DNA of 7,593 nt from assembly GCA_023145395.1 (NCBI GenBank), contig JAGLDW010000552.1, forward strand, positions 1 to 7,593, read 5' to 3'. Position numbers and translations under genes: made by a program. The stretch comes from Lentisphaeria bacterium. GTDB lineage: Bacteria; Verrucomicrobiota; Lentisphaeria; Oligosphaerales; Lenti-02. This document shows, piece by piece, positions 1 to 6,483 of the stretch (positions are counted from its first letter, which is position 1; each line of letters opens with the position of its first letter). Below the pieces are notes generated by a model. It was given only the letters and a program-made list of their open reading frames with translations, did no database searches and was not told the origin of the DNA.

Positions 1-962
1 GTGGCGTCCATCGTGCACATGCCCAAATTTCCGCCTCCCTCGATGATTGTCATGATGCTGGAGATCTGTCCTTCGCGGATGGTGTTTGGCAGCGAGTCTG
101 TCCGGCGCAGCACTTCGTGGGCGGCAACGCGGCCTTTGCCATTGGCGGTCCGGCAGAGGAGTTGGGAGACGACCGCTGTCAGACATTCGGCCAGCATGGT
201 TCGTATCTGAGCCTGTTGATCAGCCGGGAAGACGTCGATCACGCGGTCGATTGTCTTTGGCGCGCTGTTGGTATGCAGGGTTCCGAAGACGAGCATTCCC
301 ATGGATGCGCAGTTGAGAGCCAGCTTGATTGTCTCGAGTTCGCGCATTTCTCCCACCAGTACGATGTCTGGGTCGCCCTTCATGGCACTTTTCAGAGCCT
401 CGGCAAAGGAGTGGCTGTGATTGCCTATTTCGCGGTGGATGATCACCGATTTTTGGTTCTGGTGAACGAACTCGACGGGGTCTTCGATGGTGATGATATG
501 CTTGTAGGACGTTCGGTTGATGTAGTCGATCATCGCCGCCATGGTCGTTGACTTTCCACTGCCAGTGGGACCGGTCACGAAGACGAGTCCCTGCTCTTCC
601 TGGCTGATGGATTGCAGCACTTCCGGTGCATCCAAGTCATCGAGGGTCAGGATGGTCGATGGGATTTGGCGGAAGACGGCGCACATGCCGTTGAAGTCGT
701 AGAGATAGTTGCAGCGGAAGCGTGCCCGGCCCGGTATCTCGTAGGCGAAATCGAGGTCGCGCGTGCGCAGGTATTCATTCCATTGCTCTTCCGGACAGAT
801 CTCCTTGAGGAGCTTCGCCATGGATTTCGGCGTCATGGGCGCCATGTCGACTGCCGCTAGCTGCCCATGGACTCTGAACCCGGGCGAATGCGCGATTTTG
901 AGATGAAGGTCGGACCCTTTTTCCTCAAGCATTCCGAGCAGATATTCGTCAATTGCGGGCAT
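1..962 (-). CDS. pilT: Type IV pilus twitching/retraction ATPase, PilT family (3' end cut by window edge)
   Basis: PilT-family hexameric ATPases power pilus retraction and twitching at the cytoplasmic base of the type IV pilus machine. I translated 320 residues from the ATG at 962-960; the frame is still open at the left edge, so roughly the last 30-60 residues are missing. Visible motifs are an N-terminal PilT domain with SDLHLK (17-22), Walker A GPTGSGKST (131-139), Asp box TIEDPVEF (158-165), Walker B DIVLVGEMRE (199-208) and the His-box core GTLHTNSAPKTIDRVIDVFP (227-246). There are two departures from the usual family sequence. The normal TGHLV reads MGMLV (221-225), losing one of two conserved histidines, and the usual ALRxALRxDPD stretch reads ALKSAMKGDPD (189-199), with Lys for both Arg. 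The start overlaps the stop of the upstream PilT-like gene by one base, so the two are probably co-translated and may act together, as PilT and PilU do. PilT superfamily is secure; the exact subtype is not. Confidence 0.93.
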   Translation of the reverse strand, partial: MPAIDEYLLGMLEEKGSDLHLKIAHSPGFRVHGQLAAVDMAPMTPKSMAKLLKEICPEEQWNEYLRTRDLDFAYEIPGRARFRCNYLYDFNGMCAVFRQIPSTILTLDDLDAPEVLQSISQEEQGLVFVTGPTGSGKSTTMAAMIDYINRTSYKHIITIEDPVEFVHQNQKSVIIHREIGNHSHSFAEALKSAMKGDPDIVLVGEMRELETIKLALNCASMGMLVFGTLHTNSAPKTIDRVIDVFPADQQAQIRTMLAECLTAVVSQLLCRTANGKGRVAAHEVLRRTDSLPNTIREGQISSIMTIIEGGGNLGMCTMDA

Positions 963-964
963 TA
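960..964 (-). other. TAATG stop/start overlap coupling the two pilus ATPases
   Basis: On the minus strand the TAA of the 560-residue ATPase (964-962) and the ATG of the next ATPase (962-960) share one base. A purine-rich GGGGTGG stretch lies about 8 bases upstream, inside the first gene. This layout is typical of translational coupling by reinitiation, which would keep the two ATPases at linked levels. Confidence 0.85.
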
Positions 965-2644
965 CTTGAACCACCCCTTCTTGGTTTTTTTCTTGCCTGC
1001 GGCCCCGGCAAATCCGTCATCATCGTCACCTTGAACCGCCTGTTGGACGCGGCGACTGAACTCGCGTGACTTGATCTTGCTCAGGGCGAGTTCCTCCGTG
1101 ATCTCACCGGCTTTGAACAATTCGTAGAGCGATTGATCCATAGAGCGCATACCCTCGCTAACGCCCGTCTGCATGACGCCGGGGAGGTGATGCATTCCTC
1201 CCTCGCGAATGATGTTGGCTCCCGCGGCAGTGTTGACAAACAGCTCGCCGGCCACAGTCAGTCCCCCGCCTTTCTTCGGCAGCAGTTGCTGGCAGAGGAC
1301 GCCACGCAGACTCTCGGAGGTCATTGCTCTGATTTGCTGCTGTTGACTTGGGGGGAAAACTCCCAGTATGCGGTTCAGGGTGTTGGCGGCGTTTCCCGTG
1401 TGAAGCGTGCTGATCACGAGGTGTCCCGTCTCCGCGGCGGTAATCGCCATCTCGATTGTCTCCAGGTCGTGGAGTTCGCCGATGACGATGATGTCGGGGT
1501 CTTCGCGGAGTGCGCCCCTCAACGCGCTCGCGTAACTCTTTGTATGCGTCCCGATTTCGCGCTGAGTGATGTAACACATGTCGGAGGAGTACAGGACTTC
1601 GATCGGATCTTCGACCGTGATCATGTGGTCGTAGCGTTTGTGGTTCAGTTCCTCGACCATAGCCGCCAGAGTCGTCGTCTTGCCGCTGCCGGCAGGGCCT
1701 GTGACGAGGATCAGGCCATTGTGGTTGTCCAGGAGCTTGCTGATGTTCTCGTGGTTGGGAAAGCCAAGTTCGCTGAGCGACCGGAGCTCCTGGGGGACAA
1801 AGTGGTAGGTGGCTTTCAGACCTTCCTTGTGTTGGACCAGGTTGACGCGGTAGCGTGAGCGGTCTTCGAGCTGAAGGGCATAGGTCATGTCCTTGGCTTT
1901 CTGGAACTGCTCGACTCTGTTTGGGGCAAGCAAGGCCATGCTCAAGTTCTCGACCGTCGCAGGATCCAAAGTCTGCTCGGTGATAGGCTTAATCTCGCCA
2001 TGGAGACGCATGAACGGAATGGCATTGGCGGATAGGTGCACATCACTGGCGCCGAAAGATCGAGCGGCGGACAAGATGTGTCTTAGCGCCTCTCCCGCCT
2101 CTTCCGGGAGACACGAAGACAACGCCTGCCAATCCGGCATTTCCGTTCCGAAATCCGGAACAGCGGCTTTCTTGAGTGGAGGCGCGATGGTGGCTGATTC
2201 AAGTTCTTCGCTGAGCTTCTGCTCCCCGAGGTGCTCGTCTCGGTCATAGACAGCGATGTCGGCCTCATCCGGCAGGGCTTCCTGTTCGAGGGACGCCATC
2301 ACAAGGTCGCCCAAGTCATCCTCTTCCTCGAACGGGCCAAGCTCACCGTCCTCTTCGATGCTTTCCTCCGTCTTTCTCTCGACCGCCATGACCTGAGTTC
2401 GTTCCGGCATGACCATGGGGCCTTCGATGGGTTCAATGCCGCCTTGGGCCCGCTCGCAGGCCAGATCCAGGACGGTTTGGATTTTCTCCAAGTCTTCGCA
2501 CAGTCCTTGGTCCATCATGGCCTGGGCAAAGTCCAGAAGGTCGCAGTCTTCGCCCACTGAAGTGACCAGTTGCTGGCACACCTCGGCACTGACCAGGGCA
2601 TGGTCGATTGCGAGTCGACAGAACCATTTGACGTCCACGTTCAC
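962..2644 (-). CDS. pilT: PilT-family twitching motility ATPase with an acidic N-terminal extension (560 aa)
   Basis: The C-terminal 380 or so residues are a canonical PilT-type retraction ATPase: DVHLSANAIPFMRLHGEI (201-218), Walker A GPAGSGKTT (316-324), Asp box TVEDPIE (343-349), ALRGALREDPDIIVIGE (374-390) and an intact His box (TGHLVISTLHTGNAANTLNR, 406-425, with H408 and H415). A typical PilT is about 340-380 residues, so about 180 are extra. These comprise a helical segment (about 1-70, starting MNVDVKWFCRLAIDH) and a strongly acidic linker (about 90-150). The C-terminus ends in a D/G stretch followed by a Lys-rich tail (KKKTKKGWFK). The start is GTG with AGGAAGG 7 bases upstream. It is the first gene of a two-gene unit, overlaps the second PilT by one base and lies behind a consensus promoter. 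The extension may be a docking or regulatory module; I do not recognise a named domain in it. A PilB-type extension role is less likely because the core motifs are PilT-like. Confidence 0.93.
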   Translation of the reverse strand: MNVDVKWFCRLAIDHALVSAEVCQQLVTSVGEDCDLLDFAQAMMDQGLCEDLEKIQTVLDLACERAQGGIEPIEGPMVMPERTQVMAVERKTEESIEEDGELGPFEEEDDLGDLVMASLEQEALPDEADIAVYDRDEHLGEQKLSEELESATIAPPLKKAAVPDFGTEMPDWQALSSCLPEEAGEALRHILSAARSFGASDVHLSANAIPFMRLHGEIKPITEQTLDPATVENLSMALLAPNRVEQFQKAKDMTYALQLEDRSRYRVNLVQHKEGLKATYHFVPQELRSLSELGFPNHENISKLLDNHNGLILVTGPAGSGKTTTLAAMVEELNHKRYDHMITVEDPIEVLYSSDMCYITQREIGTHTKSYASALRGALREDPDIIVIGELHDLETIEMAITAAETGHLVISTLHTGNAANTLNRILGVFPPSQQQQIRAMTSESLRGVLCQQLLPKKGGGLTVAGELFVNTAAGANIIREGGMHHLPGVMQTGVSEGMRSMDQSLYELFKAGEITEELALSKIKSREFSRRVQQAVQGDDDDGFAGAAGKKKTKKGWFK

Positions 2645-2651
2645 GAGAGTG

Positions 2652-2658
2652 CCTTCCT
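2652..2658 (-). promoter_or_regulatory. Ribosome binding site deciding a GTG start
   Basis: The minus strand reads AGGAAGG, 7 bases upstream of the GTG at 2644-2642. No ATG lies close by in the right frame, so this site supports GTG as the real start of the 560-residue ATPase. Confidence 0.7.
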
Positions 2659-2697
2659 GCAGTGTGTGCTGTGTCTGGGTGCGTCCGGGAGACGACT

Positions 2698-2748
2698 TTA
2701 TTCATTATAGATGCACGAGGGACAAAGCGCACTCACATCTGTTGGCAT
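2698..2748 (-). CDS. Possible 16-residue leader peptide upstream of the pilus ATPase pair
   Basis: A short ORF reads MPTDVSALCPSCIYNE and then TAA. It has a strong Shine-Dalgarno GGAGG at 2760-2756, with 7 bases between it and the ATG. It begins about 23 bases after the start site predicted from the consensus promoter and ends 53 bases before the GTG of the first ATPase. The peptide has a CxxC pair and no run of one amino acid, so a classic amino-acid attenuation leader is not evident. It could be a real leader peptide, a translated upstream ORF that affects the downstream gene, or chance. Only the initiation signal and the position support it. Confidence 0.3.
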   Translation of the reverse strand: MPTDVSALCPSCIYNE

Positions 2749-2777
2749 AGCCCATCCTCCGTCTTGGAATATGGCGC

Positions 2778-2806
2778 ATTATATGGGGGGGGGAATGCGA
2801 TGTCAA
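2778..2806 (-). promoter_or_regulatory. Consensus sigma70-type promoter of the pilus ATPase operon, with a C9 tract in the spacer
   Basis: On the minus strand the -35 box is TTGACA (2806-2801) and the -10 box is TATAAT (2783-2778), separated by exactly 17 bases. Both hexamers match the consensus at all six positions. Transcription should start near 2772-2770, giving a leader of about 127 bases to the GTG at 2644. The spacer holds nine consecutive C, so slipped-strand changes in tract length would move the boxes relative to each other. The present 17-base spacing is the optimal one, which predicts the active state. Confidence 0.75.
2785..2793. repeat. Homopolymer G9/C9 tract inside the promoter spacer
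   Basis: Nine G on the plus strand, the longest single-base run I see in the window. It lies entirely between the -35 and -10 boxes of the minus-strand promoter. Runs of this length are prone to slippage in replication, and also to sequencing error. Confidence 0.9.
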
Positions 2807-2955
2807 GGGTAACCTGACGCAGGGGCGAATGCCAGTTTCGTAGATTTTTGAGAAGACCCCGAAACGTCTATGGATCAGACATACACCCCGGATGCAGCTG
2901 GAACAAGCTCGAGGAGAGGTAGCGTTCGGATACCCGTGTGCATTGGCTTCCGTGG

Positions 2956-2984
2956 TGGCCAAGCCGACCTTGCCGGAGTATACT
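2956..2984 (+). promoter_or_regulatory. Candidate promoter of the kinase gene
   Basis: TGGCCA (2956-2961, four of six matches to TTGACA) is followed after 17 bases by TATACT (2979-2984, five of six matches to TATAAT). This would start transcription near 2991 and give a leader of about 100 bases. The -10 box is good and the -35 box is mediocre, so this is only a candidate. Confidence 0.35.
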
Positions 2985-3070
2985 TTTAAGGTGAGAAGAA
3001 GACGGGAGGCGAGCGGTCTGCTGGTGCTCGGAAGGTGTGTCCAGTTGCCCCAGACGGACTGAGTTGTCGG

Positions 3071-3076
3071 AAGGAG
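3071..3076 (+). promoter_or_regulatory. Ribosome binding site of the kinase gene, with long spacing
   Basis: AAGGAG lies 13 bases before the ATG at 3090, longer than the usual 5-9. The closer ATG at 3077 is out of frame with the kinase, and no other in-frame start lies between the site and 3090, so 3090 remains the best choice. Confidence 0.45.
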
Positions 3077-3089
3077 ATGGTGGGATTCC

Positions 3090-4154
3090 ATGCTTTTTTT
3101 CAAGCGCAAGAAGAAAGATGTTGTCGCAGCATCCGAAGCTGCTTCGCCGATGTCCGTCCCTACCGAAAAGGCTTGTGTGGCACCGGAATCGCTGGCTGTC
3201 AACGACTTCGAGGCTGGGTGCCTCACGTGCCCAAAATGTCAAACTAGAGTTCCGCTAGCGGATTTTCCCCCATTGCGCCTTGCCCCGTGCCCCAACTGCA
3301 AGACCATGAACTTCATGCCTGTGAAGATCAATCGCTTTTGGCTATTCCGCCCGCTCGGCGGCGGGGGGATGGGCAGCGTCTACATGGCCTACGACTTCGA
3401 AGAGCCGGAAAAGCTCTTGGCAGCGAAGGTGTTGTTCCGCACGGACGACAACCGGGATGTTGCCATCAAGGCACTGGTCAACGAGTCCCGGATCGGCGAA
3501 TTGCTGGGCGACCACCCAGGTTTGGTGAAATGCGTTGCCAGTGGCTGCGAAGACAACGAGTATTATTCCGTGATGGAGTATGTCGAAGGAAAGCGGCTGG
3601 ACAAACTGATTCGCTGGAAGGGAAAGCTGAGCGAACGGCACGTTCTGAAGATCGCCACACAAGTGCTGGCCGCCAATGCGCACATCTACGAAAAAGGCTA
3701 CCTGTATCGCGATCTTAAGCCCGAGAATATCATTGTCACGGCCAAGGGGCAGGCGGTGCTTCTCGACTATGGCCTCTGCATGTTGCGAGAAGATGCAGTG
3801 AAAGCTTTGGACGAGTTTGTAACTGGCTCGCCCTACTTCATGCCTCCGGAGCGTCTGTGGGGTTTGAGCGAGGCTGCCTACAGCGAGATCTACAGCCTCG
3901 GGATGGTCATGTACCATGCATTGACCGGGAGCACGTATTTCGATTCCGAGGAGGTGGACGCCCTGGCGCGTCGTCACATTTCTCGCGTTCGTCTGACGAC
4001 CGCCAGCAAGATGCGCGAGTTCCGTCCTGAGCTGGTTGAGGTGCTCTCGAAGATGGTCAAGCAGGACCATCAGGAGCGCTACCAAACGTTTGAGGAACTG
4101 CGGGTGGCACTGCTCCTGCTACAACACGATTTGACCAAAACACGCTCCACATAG
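3090..4154 (+). CDS. Soluble Ser/Thr protein kinase with an N-terminal zinc ribbon
   Basis: A Hanks-type bacterial Ser/Thr kinase of 354 residues that phosphorylates unidentified protein partners. After a basic N-terminus (KRKKK, 5-9) comes a CxxC...CxxC zinc ribbon (C47/C50 and C67/C70, with an extra C44). The kinase domain then runs from about 83 to 345. Motifs are the Gly-rich loop LGGGGMGSVY (89-98), Lys113 in the AAK triad, a probable helix-C Glu at 132 or 137, the catalytic loop YRDLKPEN (206-213), DYG (226-228) and PPE (252-254). Tyr replaces the common His of HRD, Tyr replaces Phe of DFG, and Glu266 sits where SDIYSLG-type kinases have Asp. The key Lys, catalytic Asp208, Asn213 and metal-binding Asp226 remain, so activity is likely. 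There is no transmembrane segment or PASTA domain, unlike PknB, so it should be cytosolic. It is transcribed away from the pilus ATPase operon and 84 bases upstream of the helicase. Confidence 0.92.
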   Translation: MLFFKRKKKDVVAASEAASPMSVPTEKACVAPESLAVNDFEAGCLTCPKCQTRVPLADFPPLRLAPCPNCKTMNFMPVKINRFWLFRPLGGGGMGSVYMAYDFEEPEKLLAAKVLFRTDDNRDVAIKALVNESRIGELLGDHPGLVKCVASGCEDNEYYSVMEYVEGKRLDKLIRWKGKLSERHVLKIATQVLAANAHIYEKGYLYRDLKPENIIVTAKGQAVLLDYGLCMLREDAVKALDEFVTGSPYFMPPERLWGLSEAAYSEIYSLGMVMYHALTGSTYFDSEEVDALARRHISRVRLTTASKMREFRPELVEVLSKMVKQDHQERYQTFEELRVALLLLQHDLTKTRST

Positions 4155-4223
4155 ACCCTGCGCGAAAGCGTGCAACTCACGATTTACATTGTCCTGTGAT
4201 TGCATAACGGTGTATGCGTTCGG

Positions 4224-4229
4224 AAAGGA
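4224..4229 (+). promoter_or_regulatory. Ribosome binding site deciding the helicase start
   Basis: AAAGGA lies 9 bases upstream of the ATG at 4239. It favours that ATG over the in-frame TTG at 4200, which has no such site before it. Confidence 0.6.
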
Positions 4230-4238
4230 TTGGCTGCG

Positions 4239-5381
4239 ATGGGGATATTCTCGGAATTGGGTGTGGGCGTCGCTTTGGAACAGGCGCTGGCGAAGCAGGA
4301 GATCAATGCTCCCACGCCTGTGCAGGAGCAGAGTGTGCCCGAGATTCGTGAGGGGCGTGATGTGTATATGTGCTCGGAGACGGGCACGGGCAAGACGCTT
4401 GCCTATCTTCTCCCCTTGATTGAGGGCCTCGATGTCTCATCATCGGGCCTCCAGGTGGTCGTGCTGGCGCCCACGCACGAATTGGGGATGCAGATTCTTC
4501 GTCAAGTGCAGGATTTGAAGCAGAACTCAGGTCTCGATTTTCGCGCGGTTTCGCTGGTGGGGGCGGGGTCGTCAAAGCGTCAGCGTGAGAAGCTGAAGAA
4601 GCGTCCGCATCTGGTGGTGGGATCGCCAGGTCGCGTTTTGGAATTGATCAAGGCGCGGAAGTTGAAGATGCACACCGTGCGCACGCTGGTGTTCGACGAA
4701 GCGGATCGCCTGTTGCATGGGGAGGCGTTGGCATTGTGTCTGCAGATCATTCGATCCTGCGTGCGGGACCGGCAGTTGGTGTTCGTTTCGGCCACGGCCA
4801 AGGCGCAATGCCTCGGGCAGGCCCGGAAACAGGCGCCCGATCTGCGGGAGTTGCAGGCGGGCTCGGGCTCCGTTAGTTCGTGCATCGAACATGCGTATCT
4901 AGTGTGCGAGGAGCGGGACAAGGCCGATCTGATCCGCCAGCTTTTCCACGCCCTTGAACCCGAGCGTGTGATCGTGTTCACGCATCGCAACGAGATGGTG
5001 GAACGCGTCGCGGAAAAACTGTCCTTCCACAGACTGCCCTGCGCGGCTATCCACAGCGAGTGCGACAAAACGGAGCGCGAGCAGGCGCTGCGTGCCTTCC
5101 GCAGTGGCAAGGTGCGAGTGCTGGTGGCCTCGGATGTGGCCGCGCGCGGATTGGACGTGAAGGGCGTCACTCACGTGTTCAACTGCGACGCGCCGACCCA
5201 GAGCAACGACTACATGCATCGTGTCGGTAGAACGGGCCGCGCGGGCGAAGCGGGGCGCGCAGTCTCGCTCCTGACTGATCGGGAGACACATTTGGTGAAG
5301 CGGTACGAACGCGAGTTGGGCGTTCGGTTCTACGCGGCGGTTCTCAAGGCTGGGGAGTTGCTGGTTTCAACGCCGGAATAG
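4239..5381 (+). CDS. Compact DEAD-box ATP-dependent RNA helicase
   Basis: A DEAD-box RNA helicase of 380 residues that unwinds short RNA duplexes or remodels RNA-protein complexes. Such proteins act in ribosome assembly, RNA decay or cold adaptation; the specific role here is unknown. Motifs in order: Q motif (F4 to PTPVQ 25-29), motif I SETGTGKT (46-53), Ia APTHELG (77-83), Ib SPGR (129-132), II DEAD (153-156), III SAT (184-186), IV VIVFTHR (244-250), V ASDVAARGLD (297-306) and VI HRVGRTGRAG (327-336). It ends about 45 residues after motif VI, so it is essentially the two RecA-like domains without the basic or RNA-binding tail of RhlE, CsdA or DbpA. It is closer in size to small YfmL-like helicases. 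Motif Ia has His80 and Gly83 where PTRELA is usual. The ATG at 4239 was chosen for its ribosome binding site and because the Q motif begins straight after it. It may be co-transcribed with the kinase, since no convincing terminator lies between them. Confidence 0.93.
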   Translation: MGIFSELGVGVALEQALAKQEINAPTPVQEQSVPEIREGRDVYMCSETGTGKTLAYLLPLIEGLDVSSSGLQVVVLAPTHELGMQILRQVQDLKQNSGLDFRAVSLVGAGSSKRQREKLKKRPHLVVGSPGRVLELIKARKLKMHTVRTLVFDEADRLLHGEALALCLQIIRSCVRDRQLVFVSATAKAQCLGQARKQAPDLRELQAGSGSVSSCIEHAYLVCEERDKADLIRQLFHALEPERVIVFTHRNEMVERVAEKLSFHRLPCAAIHSECDKTEREQALRAFRSGKVRVLVASDVAARGLDVKGVTHVFNCDAPTQSNDYMHRVGRTGRAGEAGRAVSLLTDRETHLVKRYERELGVRFYAAVLKAGELLVSTPE

Positions 5382-5385
5382 GCAA

Positions 5386-5429
5386 GGAGAATGGCACTGC
5401 GTTGATGTGCGGTCCGTTTCACATTCTCC
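5386..5429. terminator. Inverted repeat across the junction of two convergent genes
   Basis: GGAGAATG (5386-5393) and CATTCTCC (5422-5429) form a perfect 8-bp stem around 28 bases. Inside is a smaller GCAC/GTGC stem (5394-5397 with 5407-5410). It starts 5 bases after the helicase stop and covers the last codons of the oxidoreductase, so it could act for both converging transcripts. It lacks a T-tract on either strand, so it is not a standard intrinsic terminator. Confidence 0.3.
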
Positions 5430-6477
5430 ATGGCACCTCGATCGCCTGACCCTCGTCGGCGCTGTGTTTGAAGGTCTCGATCAGTTCATCCACCTCGTAG
5501 CCAGTCCAGCGCGATTGCGCACCTTGTTCTCCACGCACGATGTTTGCGCAGAAGAAGGCGGTTGCCCGGTCGAATGGGGACTCTGGACCATAGCGGTACT
5601 CCGTCGTCTGCCCGGTGGCGTTGTCGGTATGCACCAGCAGCGATGCCTTGGTGGCGACTTGGTCCCATGCCGCGCTGTAGATTTCGAGACGTCCATTGAG
5701 AGCGTTGATCTCGATGCGTTCGTCCCAGCCATCGCGCAGGAAGCCAATCTTGTTGAGTGGATGGGCGAGCGCTTCGAAGTGGACGACTCCGTTGCCGGTC
5801 TCCAGGAGAGCGGCGGCCTGCAGATCGTAGTCGCGTCCATCTGGTATGTGCATGCTGGCATAGAGTCGGTGGGGGCGTCCCAATAGAAAGCATACGAGAT
5901 CGAGGATGTGGCTGCCACCGCAGACCAGGATGCCACCACCGTAGTTGCGGACAAGATCGGAGACACCGCCCGCTGGTGTGTGCATGAACCCCTCCTGCGG
6001 CGCCTCGCTCCACAGTTTCCCCCAGCATTGGTAGGCTCGGATATGGGTGGAGAGGATGCGCCCGAGAGAGGGTAGCAACGCCTTGGCCTGTTCCACGGCT
6101 GGGATGAAGCGCTTCATGTACGACGTGTAGAAAATGGTGTCTGCTTGTTCGGCCGCCTGCACGATCTCGAACGCATCCCGCGCGCTGGTCGCCAGCGTTT
6201 TTTCGCAGATGACCGCCTTGCGGGCTTCGATGGCCGCCAGACAGATGGGCTTATGCACCTTCGACACGGGTGTGACCACGATCATATCGACGGTGGAGTC
6301 GGCTATGATCTCCCGGTAGTCCGCCGTGTAGCGCGCCCCGAACTTCTCGGCCCAGGGACGGGCTGCGGCCTCGTTGAGGTCACAGACCCAAGTCACTTCC
6401 GCACTGGCTTTCTCCAGTCCGGAAAAATGGAACTTGCTGATGTTTCCACAGCCGATGACTGCTGCTCTGAGTGGCAT
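5419..6477 (-). CDS. Gfo/Idh/MocA-family NAD(P)-dependent oxidoreductase
   Basis: A 352-residue dehydrogenase of the glucose-fructose oxidoreductase / inositol dehydrogenase / MocA family, whose members oxidise or reduce sugars, inositols and related compounds using NAD(P). The substrate cannot be read from the sequence. The N-terminal Rossmann fold carries AAVIGCGNIS (5-14) and VCDLNEAAA (31-39), then VVTPVSKVHKPICLAAIEA (67-85). The usual EKP motif reads CEKT (91-94), keeping the Lys. The C-terminal domain has GGSHILDL (187-194), with the H..D pair typical of the active site (H190, D193). No signal peptide is visible, so it is probably cytoplasmic. The start at 6477 has AAGGAGA 6 bases upstream. 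An in-frame ATG 32 codons earlier is rejected because its extension is Pro/Arg-rich and lies before the Rossmann strand. It lies 225 bases downstream of a same-strand uroporphyrinogen-decarboxylase-like gene, but a repeat block between them leaves co-transcription uncertain. Confidence 0.93.
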   Translation of the reverse strand: MPLRAAVIGCGNISKFHFSGLEKASAEVTWVCDLNEAAARPWAEKFGARYTADYREIIADSTVDMIVVTPVSKVHKPICLAAIEARKAVICEKTLATSARDAFEIVQAAEQADTIFYTSYMKRFIPAVEQAKALLPSLGRILSTHIRAYQCWGKLWSEAPQEGFMHTPAGGVSDLVRNYGGGILVCGGSHILDLVCFLLGRPHRLYASMHIPDGRDYDLQAAALLETGNGVVHFEALAHPLNKIGFLRDGWDERIEINALNGRLEIYSAAWDQVATKASLLVHTDNATGQTTEYRYGPESPFDRATAFFCANIVRGEQGAQSRWTGYEVDELIETFKHSADEGQAIEVPWRM

Positions 6478-6483
6478 GGTATG

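Larger units (their letters stand above)
2807..3089. other. Remainder of the divergent intergenic region
   Basis: The gap between the two divergent genes is 445 bases (2645-3089). Its left part holds the pilus leader, leader ORF and promoter. This right part has no convincing ORF, RNA gene or terminator. It contains a weak plus-strand promoter candidate at 2956-2984 and a 6-bp GTTTCG/CGAAAC inverted repeat around 2836-2866 that is too weak to interpret. It is large enough to hold regulator binding sites, but I recognise none. Confidence 0.5.

Noticed and set aside
1133..1858. Long open plus-strand frame opposite the 560-residue PilT
   Set aside because: It is an antisense shadow of the PilT core codons, with no family resemblance or start signals.
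2704..2709. A second exact TATAAT on the minus strand, closer to the ATPase GTG
   Set aside because: The position 17 bases upstream reads GTGCGC, a poor -35 box, and no extended -10 TG is present. The promoter at 2778-2806 is far stronger; this could at most be a weak secondary start.
3342..4085. Long open frame on the minus strand inside the kinase gene
   Set aside because: It mirrors the kinase reading frame, has no recognisable domain or ribosome binding site, and the plus-strand kinase motifs are unmistakable.
4161..4170. CGC-GAAA-GCG hairpin after the kinase as a terminator
   Set aside because: Only three GC pairs plus wobbles and no following T-run, so read-through into the helicase is likely.
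4200..4238. TTG start adding 13 residues to the helicase
   Set aside because: TTG at 4200 has no ribosome binding site, whereas ATG at 4239 has AAAGGA at good spacing and starts at the Q-motif region.
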